A stretch of DNA of 64,000 nucleotides from Nonomuraea terrae. GTDB taxonomy: Bacteria > Actinomycetota > Actinomycetes > Streptosporangiales > Streptosporangiaceae. The stretch spans positions 19,957-83,956 of the forward strand of contig NZ_SMKQ01000014.1 of assembly GCF_004348995.1 (NCBI RefSeq), written 5' to 3'. The notes under the pieces were generated by a model that did not search any database, was not told the DNA's origin, and worked only from the letters and a program-made list of their open reading frames with translations. Shown piece by piece: positions 52,741 to 61,692 of the stretch (the stretch's first letter is position 1; each line of letters starts with the position of its first letter). The translations under genes were made by a program, and so were the position numbers.

Positions 52741-54374
52741 TCAGCGCGCCCGCAGCGCGTACACCTCCTGGGTCGCGTCGCGCTGGGTGCGGGTGGCCGA
52801 GCGGTCGGTGGTGAAGACGACCACGCCCCGGTCGGCGGCCGGCCAGGTGTTGTCGCCCGGCGTGGTCAGCTGCTCGGCGGCGCTCCAGCCGGTGCGCCCG
52901 CGCCGGGAGGTGAACACCTTCCACCGCCAGTCGGCCGAGCGGGAGTCGTACCAGACGGCGCGGATCGTCCGGTCGGGGTCGCGGCTGAGGCGCGGACGCT
53001 GGCTCATCGCGTCCGGGGCGAGCCCGACCGGCTCCGCCGGCGTCCAGGTGCGGCCGCCGTCGGCCGAGCGGGAGGCACGCAGCGACAGGTTCGTGCCGGA
53101 GCTGCGCAGTGCCCTGGTCTCACGGATGGCCACGAACCCGCCGTCGCCGTCGGCGGCGCGGCTCGGGTGCCGGTCGGCGGCGTCGGCGGCCGTGCTCACG
53201 CGTACGGGCTCGCTCCAGGACCGGCCGGAGCGCACGCAGACCAGGATCTGCCAGTTGTCCGGGTCGGTGCCGCCCGGCTGCTCGCCCGGCTCGGGGTGTG
53301 GCCCGTCCACAGCGGGTCGGGGTCGAAGCGGTTGTCCTGTCAGGCGACGACGACGCGCCCGTCCTCCCCGATGGCGACCGAGGGGAACAGCGAGGCGGTG
53401 AAGCGCGGCGAGCGGGCGTCCTGCGGCGTGCCGAGGTCGACGCTCTTGCCGGGGGCCGGCAGGTTGACCGGTGCGCGGTCCTCGCCGACGACCTGCGCGT
53501 ACACGTCGAAGGGGCCGCGGGCGTTGTCCCCAACACCACGACGGGGCGCCGCCCGTCGAGGAGGACGAGGCCGGGGTGGACGGCCCTGCCCTGCCCGTCC
53601 GACAGCCGCACGCGCACTCGCAGGGACGCCTTGTTCGGCAGCCGGCCGTGCTTCAGGACGATCTCGTCGCCGCCGAGCGCCTCGTACTTCCCGTCGCCGT
53701 CGAGGTCGGCCTCGATGGTGACGAAGGGGCCGTTGCGGCGGTAGGACACCGTCGTACGGCCGCCGCGCAGGCCGTCCAGGATGCCGCGCACCGAGCGTTC
53801 GGCGGCGAACACCCACGTCGTGGGCTGCCCTGGGCCTGCGGTGCCCCACAGCTCGCGGAAGTGGCAGTCGCTGGCGGCGACGGCGCCGAACCGGAAGCGG
53901 GCGTTCCACCGGTTCTCCGCGTAGTCGATCTGGGCGTCGGGGTCGGAGGCGACGTTCCACACCTCGACGGTGTTCAGCCCCTGGACGCTGGCGTTGTCGT
54001 CGGGCCCGGCGTCAGGGGTGTACTCGCCGTCGTCGGGGTGGGCGGTGGACCAGACGGCGTCCTGGGCGTGGGCGTCCCAGATCGACTGCTGCACGTGCCG
54101 GAACGCCGGGGAGCCGGGCGGGTTGGCGCCGTCCACGACGGTGTCGACCGCGCCGAGCCGGCAGGAAGCCCAGCCCGGTGCGCTCGGCCTCGGCGATCTG
54201 GTCGGCGACGGGCAGGTTGCCGGGCAGGGTCTGCTTGGACTGCTGGCGGGGCAGGCTGCCGTCGGCGGAGTGGTCGTCGTGCACGTGCGTGTCGCCGGCC
54301 AGCCACTCACCCAGGTCGGGACGTTGCCGGCGGGCGGTACCCCGCACCCGGAGCACGACTGACAGCCGCGGGTT
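52741..54374 (-). pseudogene. CehA/McbA-type PHP hydrolase with BNR repeats, multiply disrupted
   Basis: Successive frames give a coherent protein. ATG 54374 starts MNPRLSVVLRVRGTARRQ with metal-site GDTHVHDDHSADGSLP; a second frame has DAVWSTAHPDDGEYTPD and AVAASDCHFRELWGT. A third has DVYAQVVGEDRAPVNLPAP, and the last, ending at 52741, carries sialidase-like repeats (SADGGRTWTPAEPVG). At least four interruptions occur: near 54150 (also missing the TDH motif), 53528-53531, a TGA at 53340, and 53293-53296. Two would be fixed by one C/G insertion. Either a pseudogene or several base errors. Confidence 0.75.
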
Positions 54375-54590
54375 CATGCGCGGCGATCCCGCGCCGGCCT
54401 GCGACTCCTGTCCATCCGGCTCCGGGCGGCCGACGCCCGCCTTGGTGATCGGCGATCCCGGCGGCCGACACGAACGCGAACGTCCACGCCTCGCCGAACG
54501 CGTCACGAGCCCGGCCGCCGGCGCCGAGTCGGGGACGACGGACAGGCGTGGCGTTCGCCCGCCGCATCGAACCGCGCGAAAGGCTGAGGC

Positions 54591-54914
54591 TCACACCACC
54601 ATCGGCAGGCCACGGTCCAGGCCGGTCATGTGCAGTAGCCGCGACATGAACGGGCGTGGCGCGGTCAGGGCCACGGTGATGCCCATCGGCCGGGCGCGGT
54701 GCTGGATGCCGACCAGCACGGCGAGCCCGGAGGCGTCGCAGAACGACACTTCCGACAGGTCGACGATGAGCAGGTTCGTGCTGTAGTCCAGCGTGCTCAT
54801 CAGTTGCCGGCGCAGCGCCGCGCTGCTGAAGATGTCGATCTCGCCGGACAGGTGGACGATCGTCGGCCTCGACGGGTCGGCCACGCCGAGCGGCGCGGGG
54901 TCGATGACGGTCAT
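54591..54914 (-). CDS. STAS-domain anti-sigma factor antagonist
   Basis: A 107-residue SpoIIAA-like protein. The phosphorylatable serine is S62 in FCDASGLAVLVG, and the N-terminal strand TIVHLSGEIDIFSSAALRRQ is the STAS signature. It releases a sigma factor when unphosphorylated. ATG 54914 has GAAAGGAGAA ahead. No partner kinase lies next to it. Confidence 0.9.
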   Translation of the reverse strand: MTVIDPAPLGVADPSRPTIVHLSGEIDIFSSAALRRQLMSTLDYSTNLLIVDLSEVSFCDASGLAVLVGIQHRARPMGITVALTAPRPFMSRLLHMTGLDRGLPMVV

Positions 54915-55032
54915 GGGAATTCTCCTTTCGGAGAAGCTGCGACGATGGAGATGCCTGCCGGCCAGAGATCGGCCCGCCGCCAGAACGGGCGGTACCTGAA
55001 CCGCTCAATCCGGCCGGCAGGCGGCACGTGGG

Positions 55033-55599
55033 TCACGTCGAGGCCTGGGCCTCCTGCCCGGTGACTGATCCGCCCTCGTTCTCCCAGCGTGCCGAGCCGT
55101 CTTCCGGCGCACGCGGGGCGGCGCCGGGCGACGGACAGGCCAGGGCGAGGATGGCGCCGGTGGTCAAGCCGGCGGTGTCCTGGGCGGTGAGGTTGAGCGT
55201 GGCCTCGGCGGGCCCGGCTGCGGTGTCCGGCGGGATGATCAGCAGGACGACCGGCTCGCCGGCGGCGAAGGTCAGAGTGATCACGCGTGGATCGGTGTAG
55301 CGGAACCAGCCGACCCGGACCTGCCGTCCGCGTGCCGGGAAGCGGTGCGGGATGTGCTGCCAGGCGTCCCGATGCAGGCCGACCCGCAGCGTGGTGCGGC
55401 CCAGCCGCTCGTCGACGGCGGCGACGAGAGCGGGCAGTTCGGCGGTGGCGTCGCGGGAGCGGGGCCACCAGGCCCCGTCCACGACGGTTCGCCGCTCCGG
55501 CACCGGGTGCAGAATGAGCCGCGGCGCGGCATCGACCCGGGGACGCGCAGGTGTGACACGGCTGGATGGTGGGCGTCGAGGCGCAAGTGTCGTGGTCAT
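55033..55599 (-). CDS. DUF5994-family protein
   Basis: A 188-residue cytoplasmic protein: VDGAWWPRSRDATAELPALV and VGLHRDAWQHIPHRFPARGR then VRVGWFRYTDP, matching DUF5994, which is common beside STAS genes in Streptomyces and Streptosporangiaceae. Function unknown, perhaps sigma-B-like regulation. It precedes the STAS gene on the same strand (118-bp gap). Confidence 0.85.
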   Translation of the reverse strand: MTTTLAPRRPPSSRVTPARPRVDAAPRLILHPVPERRTVVDGAWWPRSRDATAELPALVAAVDERLGRTTLRVGLHRDAWQHIPHRFPARGRQVRVGWFRYTDPRVITLTFAAGEPVVLLIIPPDTAAGPAEATLNLTAQDTAGLTTGAILALACPSPGAAPRAPEDGSARWENEGGSVTGQEAQAST

Positions 55600-55747
55600 G
55601 GTCGCCTGGCCCGTCCAGGCCCTCCGGGGAGGGCCGGTCGTGGTTCGCCGGGGGCGACGCCGACTTGAATGCCAACGCTCGAAAAGTCCTCGGTACCTTC
55701 AGTCTACCTCACCACGTTCGGCGAAACCGGGCGTGCGCGGGGCGACG

Positions 55748-57079
55748 TCAGACGTGCCAGCCGCTCACTCCGCCCGGCACCGGCGCGGTCGTGTCGTACG
55801 GTTCGCGGGTGAAGATGAACGTGTTGAGGTCGAGGTGGTCGCTCGCCACCCGCAGGGTCTCACCGGCGTAGTAGCCGTCGAGCCCCAGCCACGTCCCGTC
55901 GTCCTGCGGCACGAACCGGGAGGCCCGCCCGGGCCCGCCGACCGGCTCCAGCGACAGCCCCCGCTCGGGCAGCAGCCGCAGGGTGTACGGCTTGGGCCCC
56001 CAATGCCACAGCCCCGTCACGGGGAGCAGGCCGGGGTCGGCGGCGACCGGCTGCCACTCCTCGGGCAGGCGCGGCTCGTGCTCGTCCAGGAGGTCCAGCA
56101 GGTCGCCGAGCAGTGTGCCGCTCATGCCGGAGGTGGTGTTGGCCATGAACAGCACGCCGACGCCTTCGGCCGGATCGCTCCACACGGTGGCCAGGAACCC
56201 CGGCATGGAGCCCGTGTGCCCGGCCAGCCGGCGCCCGCCGGCGCGTGACAGCTGCAGGCCGAGCCCGAAGCCGGAGGTCCACCTGTCGCCGTCGTCGACG
56301 GTGGCCGGCTCGCGCATCTCGGCGACGGTGCCGGGGGAGAGCACGCCTGCGGTCTCCCCGCACAGGAACGCCGCCCAGCGGGCCAGGTCGTGCGGGGTGG
56401 ACCACAGCTGCCCGGCCGGCCCCATCGCGTCGGCGTCGTGCTCGGGCTCGGTGAGCAGCACGTCGGCCCACGGGTGGACGGCGTAGCCGGTGGCGTGCGG
56501 GGCGCGCGGCCGGGCCGTGGTGTCGCGCATGCCGAGCGGGTCGAGCACCTCCTCCCGCAGCGCCTTGAGCCAGGTGGTGCCGCGCAGCCGGGCGACGAGC
56601 TCGCCGAGCAGCGCGAACCCCACGTTGGAGTAGTGGAAGCGCCGCCCCGGCCGGTGTTTGAGCTCGCGGGGGCCTAGCCGGTCGAGCAGTTCCGCGGCCG
56701 GGACGCCGGGAGTGCGCTCCCACCAGGCGGTGGGCGGCTCGGCGGTCAGGCCAGTGGTGTGCGACAGCAGCTGGGCGATGGTCAGGTGGCCCAGCTGCGT
56801 GCCGGGCAGGTGCCGCTCCAGCGGGTCGGTCAGGTCGAGTACGCCCTCGTCGCGCAGCCGCATCACCACGACGGCGACCATGCTCTTGGTGATCGACCCG
56901 ATGCGGTACTGCGTGGCGGCGGTGGGGGCGGCGCCGTCGACGCGGCCGCGTCCGCCGAACCACGCCGTCCGCCCGTCGCGGACGATCGCGGCCGTCAGCG
57001 ACGGGATCCTGCACTCGGCCTGCTCGACGGCCAGCCTGCGCATCAGCGCGCGGGCGGTCGTGTGGTGCACCTGACTCAT
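55748..57079 (-). CDS. Serine hydrolase, beta-lactamase/esterase (class C-like)
   Basis: A 443-residue penicillin-binding-fold enzyme. Nucleophile S62 and K65 lie in GSITKSMVAV, Y150-S-N in FHYSNVGFALLGE, and HTG (KTG equivalent) in RLAGHTGSMPG. It may be a D-alanyl peptidase, esterase or lactamase-like protein; the C-terminal ~100 residues form an extra lipocalin-like domain. No obvious signal peptide, so cytoplasmic. ATG at 57077-57079. Confidence 0.9.
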   Translation of the reverse strand: MSQVHHTTARALMRRLAVEQAECRIPSLTAAIVRDGRTAWFGGRGRVDGAAPTAATQYRIGSITKSMVAVVVMRLRDEGVLDLTDPLERHLPGTQLGHLTIAQLLSHTTGLTAEPPTAWWERTPGVPAAELLDRLGPRELKHRPGRRFHYSNVGFALLGELVARLRGTTWLKALREEVLDPLGMRDTTARPRAPHATGYAVHPWADVLLTEPEHDADAMGPAGQLWSTPHDLARWAAFLCGETAGVLSPGTVAEMREPATVDDGDRWTSGFGLGLQLSRAGGRRLAGHTGSMPGFLATVWSDPAEGVGVLFMANTTSGMSGTLLGDLLDLLDEHEPRLPEEWQPVAADPGLLPVTGLWHWGPKPYTLRLLPERGLSLEPVGGPGRASRFVPQDDGTWLGLDGYYAGETLRVASDHLDLNTFIFTREPYDTTAPVPGGVSGWHV

Positions 57080-57179
57080 GGGCGACAAGAGTAGCCGCTG
57101 CCTCCACGCCCGCCGCCGGCTCACGAACGGGAACCACCCGGCCGAACGCGCCTTCGCGGCTCGCCGGCCCGAGCCGCAG

Positions 57180-58145
57180 TCAGCGGGAAGGGGCGCGGTC
57201 GAAGGCGTTCAGGATGACCGCGGTGGCGTCCAGGTCGCGGGTGACCGGTCCCAGCCTGGGCACGTCGGCGGAGCCGGGCCAGGTGTGCCCGCCGCCCTCG
57301 ACCGTGTACAGCGCCAGCGTGGCCCGGCCGGGGCAGGTCCGCCACCGCTGCAGGCGTACGTTCCCGGCCGGGCGGGCGGTGGCGCGGCCGGTGCAGCCGA
57401 GCCGGGCCGCCCACGCCGCGGCGGCGCGCTCGACCGGCTCCAGCGTGACGAGCCGTCCGAGGGCGCGCAGGTCGCCGGGGGCGCTGCGCAGCGGGTGCCC
57501 GCCCTCGTAGGGGACGACCTGGTCGCCGGTGCCGTGGAAGGCCACGATCGTGGTCGGCGGGGCGTCCTGGCAGGGGCGCACGATGTTGAGCCCGGCGACC
57601 GCGGCCACGGCGGACAGGCGGCCGTCCAGCGCGCACACGAGCGAGACGGCCATCGCCGCGCCGTACGACATGCCCGCGGCGAACTGCCGGCGCGCGTCGA
57701 CGCACAGGGTGCGCCGCAGGTGGTCCAGCAGCGCCGCGAGGAACGCGGTGTCGTCGGGCCCGCCGGTGCGGGGCAGCGTCCACCCCAGGCGCCCGTCGGC
57801 GGCCTGCGGCGTGGCCACCACGTAGCCGCGCCGCGTCCCCTGCTCGGCGAGCCGGCTGTAGGCGCGCTGCTGAACGGCGCCGGACCCGAGTCCGTGCAGA
57901 TCGAGGATGACGGGATGAGGCCCGCCGCCCTCCGGCAGCGCCAGCAGGAACCGCCGCCGCAGCCCGCCATGGGACAGCACGTGCCGCCCGGCCTCCAGCC
58001 CCGGCCCGCGCCCGCAGCCATTGACCCCGGCGCCCGTACTGGCACCGCTGGGACGGGCGGGAGGCGAGGCGGCCGGGGGAGGCCCGGCGGCACACCCGGC
58101 AGCGACCAGCGCCGCCACCATCAGCATGATCACGCGTGCCCGCAT
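57180..58145 (-). CDS. Lipoprotein esterase, PHB depolymerase/LpqC type
   Basis: A 321-residue exported lipoprotein with lipobox VAALVAAGC (lipidation at Cys18). The alpha/beta hydrolase core has LDLHGLGSG, nucleophile GMSYGAAM (Ser), acid in FHGTGDQVVPYEGG and His in EGGGHTWPG. Feruloyl/acetyl esterase or polyhydroxyalkanoate-like activity is likely, on the cell surface. Upstream is a bare stretch; no operon partner is visible. Confidence 0.85.
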   Translation of the reverse strand: MRARVIMLMVAALVAAGCAAGPPPAASPPARPSGASTGAGVNGCGRGPGLEAGRHVLSHGGLRRRFLLALPEGGGPHPVILDLHGLGSGAVQQRAYSRLAEQGTRRGYVVATPQAADGRLGWTLPRTGGPDDTAFLAALLDHLRRTLCVDARRQFAAGMSYGAAMAVSLVCALDGRLSAVAAVAGLNIVRPCQDAPPTTIVAFHGTGDQVVPYEGGHPLRSAPGDLRALGRLVTLEPVERAAAAWAARLGCTGRATARPAGNVRLQRWRTCPGRATLALYTVEGGGHTWPGSADVPRLGPVTRDLDATAVILNAFDRAPSR

Positions 58146-58219
58146 CCGCGCCCCTCCCTGCGGCGCCCCGCCGCACCGCCGCGACGCGTCCGCCGGGGCG
58201 CCCGGCTAGCATCGCAGGC

Positions 58220-58417
58220 ATGAGCGAGCCCCGGCCTGTCAGGCTTCCCAACGGCGGCACCTTGTCCTGCGACACCTGCCGCAACGACGTGTTCGAAGAG
58301 TACCGGTGGAAGCTCCAGACGACCGGGATGACGTTCTTCAACCTCGACTGGGCCAACCGCGACGCGACCTGCTTCGTGTGCACCTCATGCCGCCGCATCC
58401 ACTGGTTCCACCTGTGA
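58220..58417 (+). CDS. Small zinc-ribbon-like protein
   Basis: A 65-residue protein with two CxxC knuckles: TLSCDTCRND near residues 15-22 and TSCRRIHW near the C-terminus (CFVCTSC). The pattern suggests a zinc ribbon binding nucleic acid or protein. I do not recognise the family. ATG at 58220 is just downstream of the lipoprotein gene on the opposite strand; the 85 bp between them hold no clear promoter. Confidence 0.55.
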   Translation: MSEPRPVRLPNGGTLSCDTCRNDVFEEYRWKLQTTGMTFFNLDWANRDATCFVCTSCRRIHWFHL

Positions 58418-58600
58418 CCGTGCGCCGCCCGGCCCACCCGGGCCGAGCCTGAGGCCGGGGGCCGCCGCGAAGACCCGTCCCACGGTTCCGGACCGGTCTC
58501 GCGTCTTCGAACGCGCGCGACGGCCGATCCGGGTGATCTTCAGGCGGCTTGCCCGTGCTGCTCTACTCTTGCCACGAAAGCAGGCGGGAGAGGGGTTCGC

Positions 58601-58672
58601 GTGAAGCCTGGCGTGGATGATTCCCACGGTTCGTCCTTGGACGCTGTCCTTGAGCGCATTGTCCGTGAATGA
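58601..58672 (+). CDS. 23-codon open reading frame before the integrase
   Basis: GTG 58601 has a good GGGAGAGG ribosome site and encodes MKPGVDDSHGSSLDAVLERI then VRE. It ends eight bases before the integrase start. It may be a leader peptide or the 5' stump of a host gene split by integration at an attachment site. The rest of 58418-58600 shows no gene. Confidence 0.3.
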   Translation: MKPGVDDSHGSSLDAVLERIVRE

Positions 58673-58679
58673 GTAACGT

Positions 58680-60641
58680 GTGATCGTGCGTAACCCCCCA
58701 CGTCAGGACTTGATCCCCGCCATCGGCTACATCCGCGTCAGCATGATGCTGGAGGAGAAGATCTCCCCGGACATCCAGCGAACCGCGATCACGGAACTGG
58801 CCCGCCGCCGTGGCTACCGGATCATCGAATGGGTCGAGGACCTCGACGTCTCTGGCAGGACGTTCCAGCGGAAGATCATGAAGGTCATCGCTGATGTTGA
58901 AGACGGCACGGCGAAGGCGATCCTTGTCTGGAAGTACAGCCGCTTCGGACGCAACCGGACCGGCAACCAGCTCAACCTCGCTCGCGTCGAGAAGGCCGGC
59001 GGTGAACTGGTCTCCGCGACCGAAGAGATCGACGCCCGTACAGCCGTCGGCAAGCTCACCCGCGGCGTGCTGTTCGAGCTGGCCGCGTTCGAGTCCGACC
59101 GGGCGGGGGAGCAGTGGGGCGAGGCATTCCAGAACCGCCTTGCCCGGGGACTTCCCCCGCTCGGCAACCAGCAGTTTGGATACATCAGGCGCGGCCGGAT
59201 CCGTCACCCGCTCTACCACGACAGGACCCTGGCTGCTCCCGAGGACGGCCCCGAACGCTACGAACCGGATCACGCAAGCGGTATGGCTCGCATCCTCGCG
59301 GACTGCTACGACCGATGGATCGCCGACCGGAACTTCTCCACCCTGGCCGACTGGGCGAACGCTCGCGGCGCCCGCACGACGACCGGCGCGAAGTTTAGGC
59401 CGGGGGAGATGACGCGGATGATGGACCGCGGCTTCGCCGCAGGTCTGATCTGCGTCCACCATCGTGACTGCCGGTGCGCCAAGCCGTCGACCTGCCGCAA
59501 CAAGGAGTATCACCCCGGCGCACACGAGGCCGTGATCAGCATGGAGACCTGGGAGACCTACAAGCGGCTCCGGAAGATCACCTCGGCTCTGCCGCCGCGT
59601 GCCAGGAGAGCCGTCTACCCGTGCACCAAGCTGCTGAGGTGCGGCTACTGCACCCACACCTACTACCCGCAGAAGGTTCACCACGCGCCCAAGCAGGGCG
59701 CCACCTGGGACGTGCTCGCCGAAGAAGTCGGCGTCTCACGCCGCACAATCGCCTACCTGCTTGCGTGGATGCGCGACCAGCAGCTGCTCGTCACCATCGT
59801 CACCGGCTCTACCCGGCGCACCCGAGCGGGCAATCTGTGGGGCCTCCTCGATGACGGCTTAGGCAACCTCGCCGCCGAGTACGCCCTCACCATCCCGGAC
59901 GAGCTGCTGCCCGACGACGTCGCCGAACTCGAGGCGGACGACCCCGAGGAGGAAGAGATCCCCTGGCCCTGCGAAACCGTCACTGAACGGGCCACGTTTT
60001 CCCACGTCAGCGGGCATGTGGAACAAGATTGCACCCCCGCTGTTCAGGGTTTCTCTTGGGGAGGATCTTTCCCTAACGCGGGCGCGCGCGACAGCTCCGA
60101 GACCACGGGCCCGTCCTGCTCGTGGCCACGCCATGCCACGCCTGGCAGCAAGAGAGAGCAGGTCGCGGCCTGTGAGCGCCTACGCCAAGAGCACTCGCTG
60201 ACGCTCGGCATCCTGTCGGCGAAGGACCTGCGGTCGCTGCTACGCCACCTCTTCGTCGCTGGGTTCACCGTCGCCGACGTGGAGCATGCGCTGAACCGGA
60301 TGCCGGACGGGCGCCACTGGGGCGACATCGACCCTGGCCGCCTGGCGGGCACGGTCGAGCGCAAGCGGGGCATGCGGGCCCGGATCCGTCACCGCGTGGG
60401 CCTGTGGGTCGACGCTGACGGCACGCCGCTGGTGCGGTCGGCGTCGCAGCAGGCTGAGGAGGCCGAGATCGCGATGTGGCGGGAGCAGGAGCGTCGCCTG
60501 GTCGCCGCCTGGGGAGTCCACGACCCCGAACCGGTCGACCAGGTCGCGCCCGTGGTACAGCTGGCCGAGCGGCGGACCCCGCCTGCGGAGTACCTGGCCG
60601 CCCGGGCGGCGCTTCGGGCTCGGCTGAGGGAGGGGGCGTGA
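58680..60641 (+). CDS. Serine integrase fused in frame to a replication-type HTH protein
   Basis: 653 residues, no stop. Residues 1-~335 are a large serine recombinase. The catalytic Ser is S21 in IGYIRVSMM, the arginine pair is in WKYSRFGRNR, and the recombinase domain has GFAAGLICVHHR; the zinc ribbon stops at its first CxxC (C321-x-x-C324). From ~340 the protein switches to an HTH protein, TWDVLAEEVGVSRRTIAYLL then DDGLGNLAAEYAL, with a distal module AGFTVADVEHALNRMPDG, typical of actinomycete plasmid/ICE replication-associated proteins. The fusion probably arose by deletion; integrase activity is doubtful. GTG start at 58680 (or 58686). Confidence 0.8.
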   Translation: MIVRNPPRQDLIPAIGYIRVSMMLEEKISPDIQRTAITELARRRGYRIIEWVEDLDVSGRTFQRKIMKVIADVEDGTAKAILVWKYSRFGRNRTGNQLNLARVEKAGGELVSATEEIDARTAVGKLTRGVLFELAAFESDRAGEQWGEAFQNRLARGLPPLGNQQFGYIRRGRIRHPLYHDRTLAAPEDGPERYEPDHASGMARILADCYDRWIADRNFSTLADWANARGARTTTGAKFRPGEMTRMMDRGFAAGLICVHHRDCRCAKPSTCRNKEYHPGAHEAVISMETWETYKRLRKITSALPPRARRAVYPCTKLLRCGYCTHTYYPQKVHHAPKQGATWDVLAEEVGVSRRTIAYLLAWMRDQQLLVTIVTGSTRRTRAGNLWGLLDDGLGNLAAEYALTIPDELLPDDVAELEADDPEEEEIPWPCETVTERATFSHVSGHVEQDCTPAVQGFSWGGSFPNAGARDSSETTGPSCSWPRHATPGSKREQVAACERLRQEHSLTLGILSAKDLRSLLRHLFVAGFTVADVEHALNRMPDGRHWGDIDPGRLAGTVERKRGMRARIRHRVGLWVDADGTPLVRSASQQAEEAEIAMWREQERRLVAAWGVHDPEPVDQVAPVVQLAERRTPPAEYLAARAALRARLREGA

Positions 60642-61260
60642 TGGGCAGCTCGACGTCGCCGCAGGTGCCCGCGCACCTGCTGGACCTGGCCGGCCGCTTC
60701 TTCGCCGCTGGGTGGAGTCACGCGGACGTGCTGCACGCGCTGAACAATTCGCCGGACGGCTCGCCGCTGTGGGGCGACCCGATGCGGTGGAGGTGGCCAA
60801 GGCGCGGCTGCGGCTCTGGATGGATGGGTCGATGCGGCCGATCCTGTCGCGGTCGCAGCAGCTGGCCCGCGCCCACTCGGCGAGGATGCGAGCGCAAACG
60901 CTGGCGCGGGCAGCGCAGGCGGAGGCGCTGCAGCGGGCGGCGTCGGATCCGGCGGCGGCGGCTGCGCGCGCGAGGGAGATCGTGGCGAAGGTGCTGCCGG
61001 CCGCTGCTGAGCCGCTGACCAAGCGCGAGCCGAAGACGGGGACGCGGAAGGACCGGGAGCGGTGGCGCCGGTTGGATGAGGCTGCGGCGTCTGCGGTGGT
61101 GGCTGGCGCAGCCGCTGAGGCGTGGGAGCCGGAGCCTGAGCCGGTGGTGGATCCGGCGGAGGAGGCGCGGTTGCGGGCGGTGCGTCGGGCGCGGTGGGAG
61201 CGCGCGAGTCGCAGCGTGGCGCGGCAGGCCCCGCCGCGGGTACCGCCGGACTGCGGCTGA
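60641..61260 (+). pseudogene. Replication-associated ADVxHALN-module protein, frameshifted
   Basis: ATG 60641 (overlapping the upstream stop) begins MGSSTSPQVPAHLLDLAGRF with AGWSHADVLHALNNSPDG, paralogous to the end of the preceding protein. After LWGDP the frame breaks at the C3 run 60778-60780; one added C continues as PDAVEVAKARLRLWMDGSMR to the stop at 61258-61260, with a basic Ala-rich C-terminus. The reconstructed protein has ~206 residues. Possibly functional if this is a sequence error. Confidence 0.7.
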
Positions 61261-61396
61261 AAGGCGGGCCGCCTTCACCCGAAACCGCAGATCAGGCGAG
61301 GGGGCCGGGCGCCGAAGTTGCTGTTCTAGATGACCGTGCCCGGAGTGGGGCCGGATTGCCTCCCACGGCTGACCCACGGTGCCGATCTGGGAGTAC

Positions 61397-61527
61397 GTCC
61401 GGGCCTGGACGATGTCGAGCTGGCCACGCTGGAGTACCTCGACTGGTACAACCATCGCCGGCTGCACACCGCCTGCGGCGACATCCCACCCCGATACAGT
61501 TCGAGAACGCGTCCTCCGTGGCATGAC
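61397..61527 (+). pseudogene. IS3-family transposase C-terminal fragment
   Basis: PGLDDVELATLEYLDWYNHR then RLHTACGDIPP is the end of an rve-type IS3 OrfB. The true end, IQFENASSVA and TGA 61525-61527, is in another frame; C4 at 61489-61492 would need one more C. The rest of the IS is absent. Two related end-like sequences follow at 61542 and 61570. Confidence 0.7.
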
Positions 61528-61692
61528 AATCCAGGAACGCGACTCCACCGAAGTCGGGGCACACGAGAGTCTCCACGAAACCCGGCGCAGTTCAACCATC
61601 CGATCGTTAGCGTCTTATCCGCAGATCATGGCATGGGGCGACGCCCGGTAGGCGGCCAGGAGAGGTCCGCTGACGTTTGCCAGTTGCCGGCG

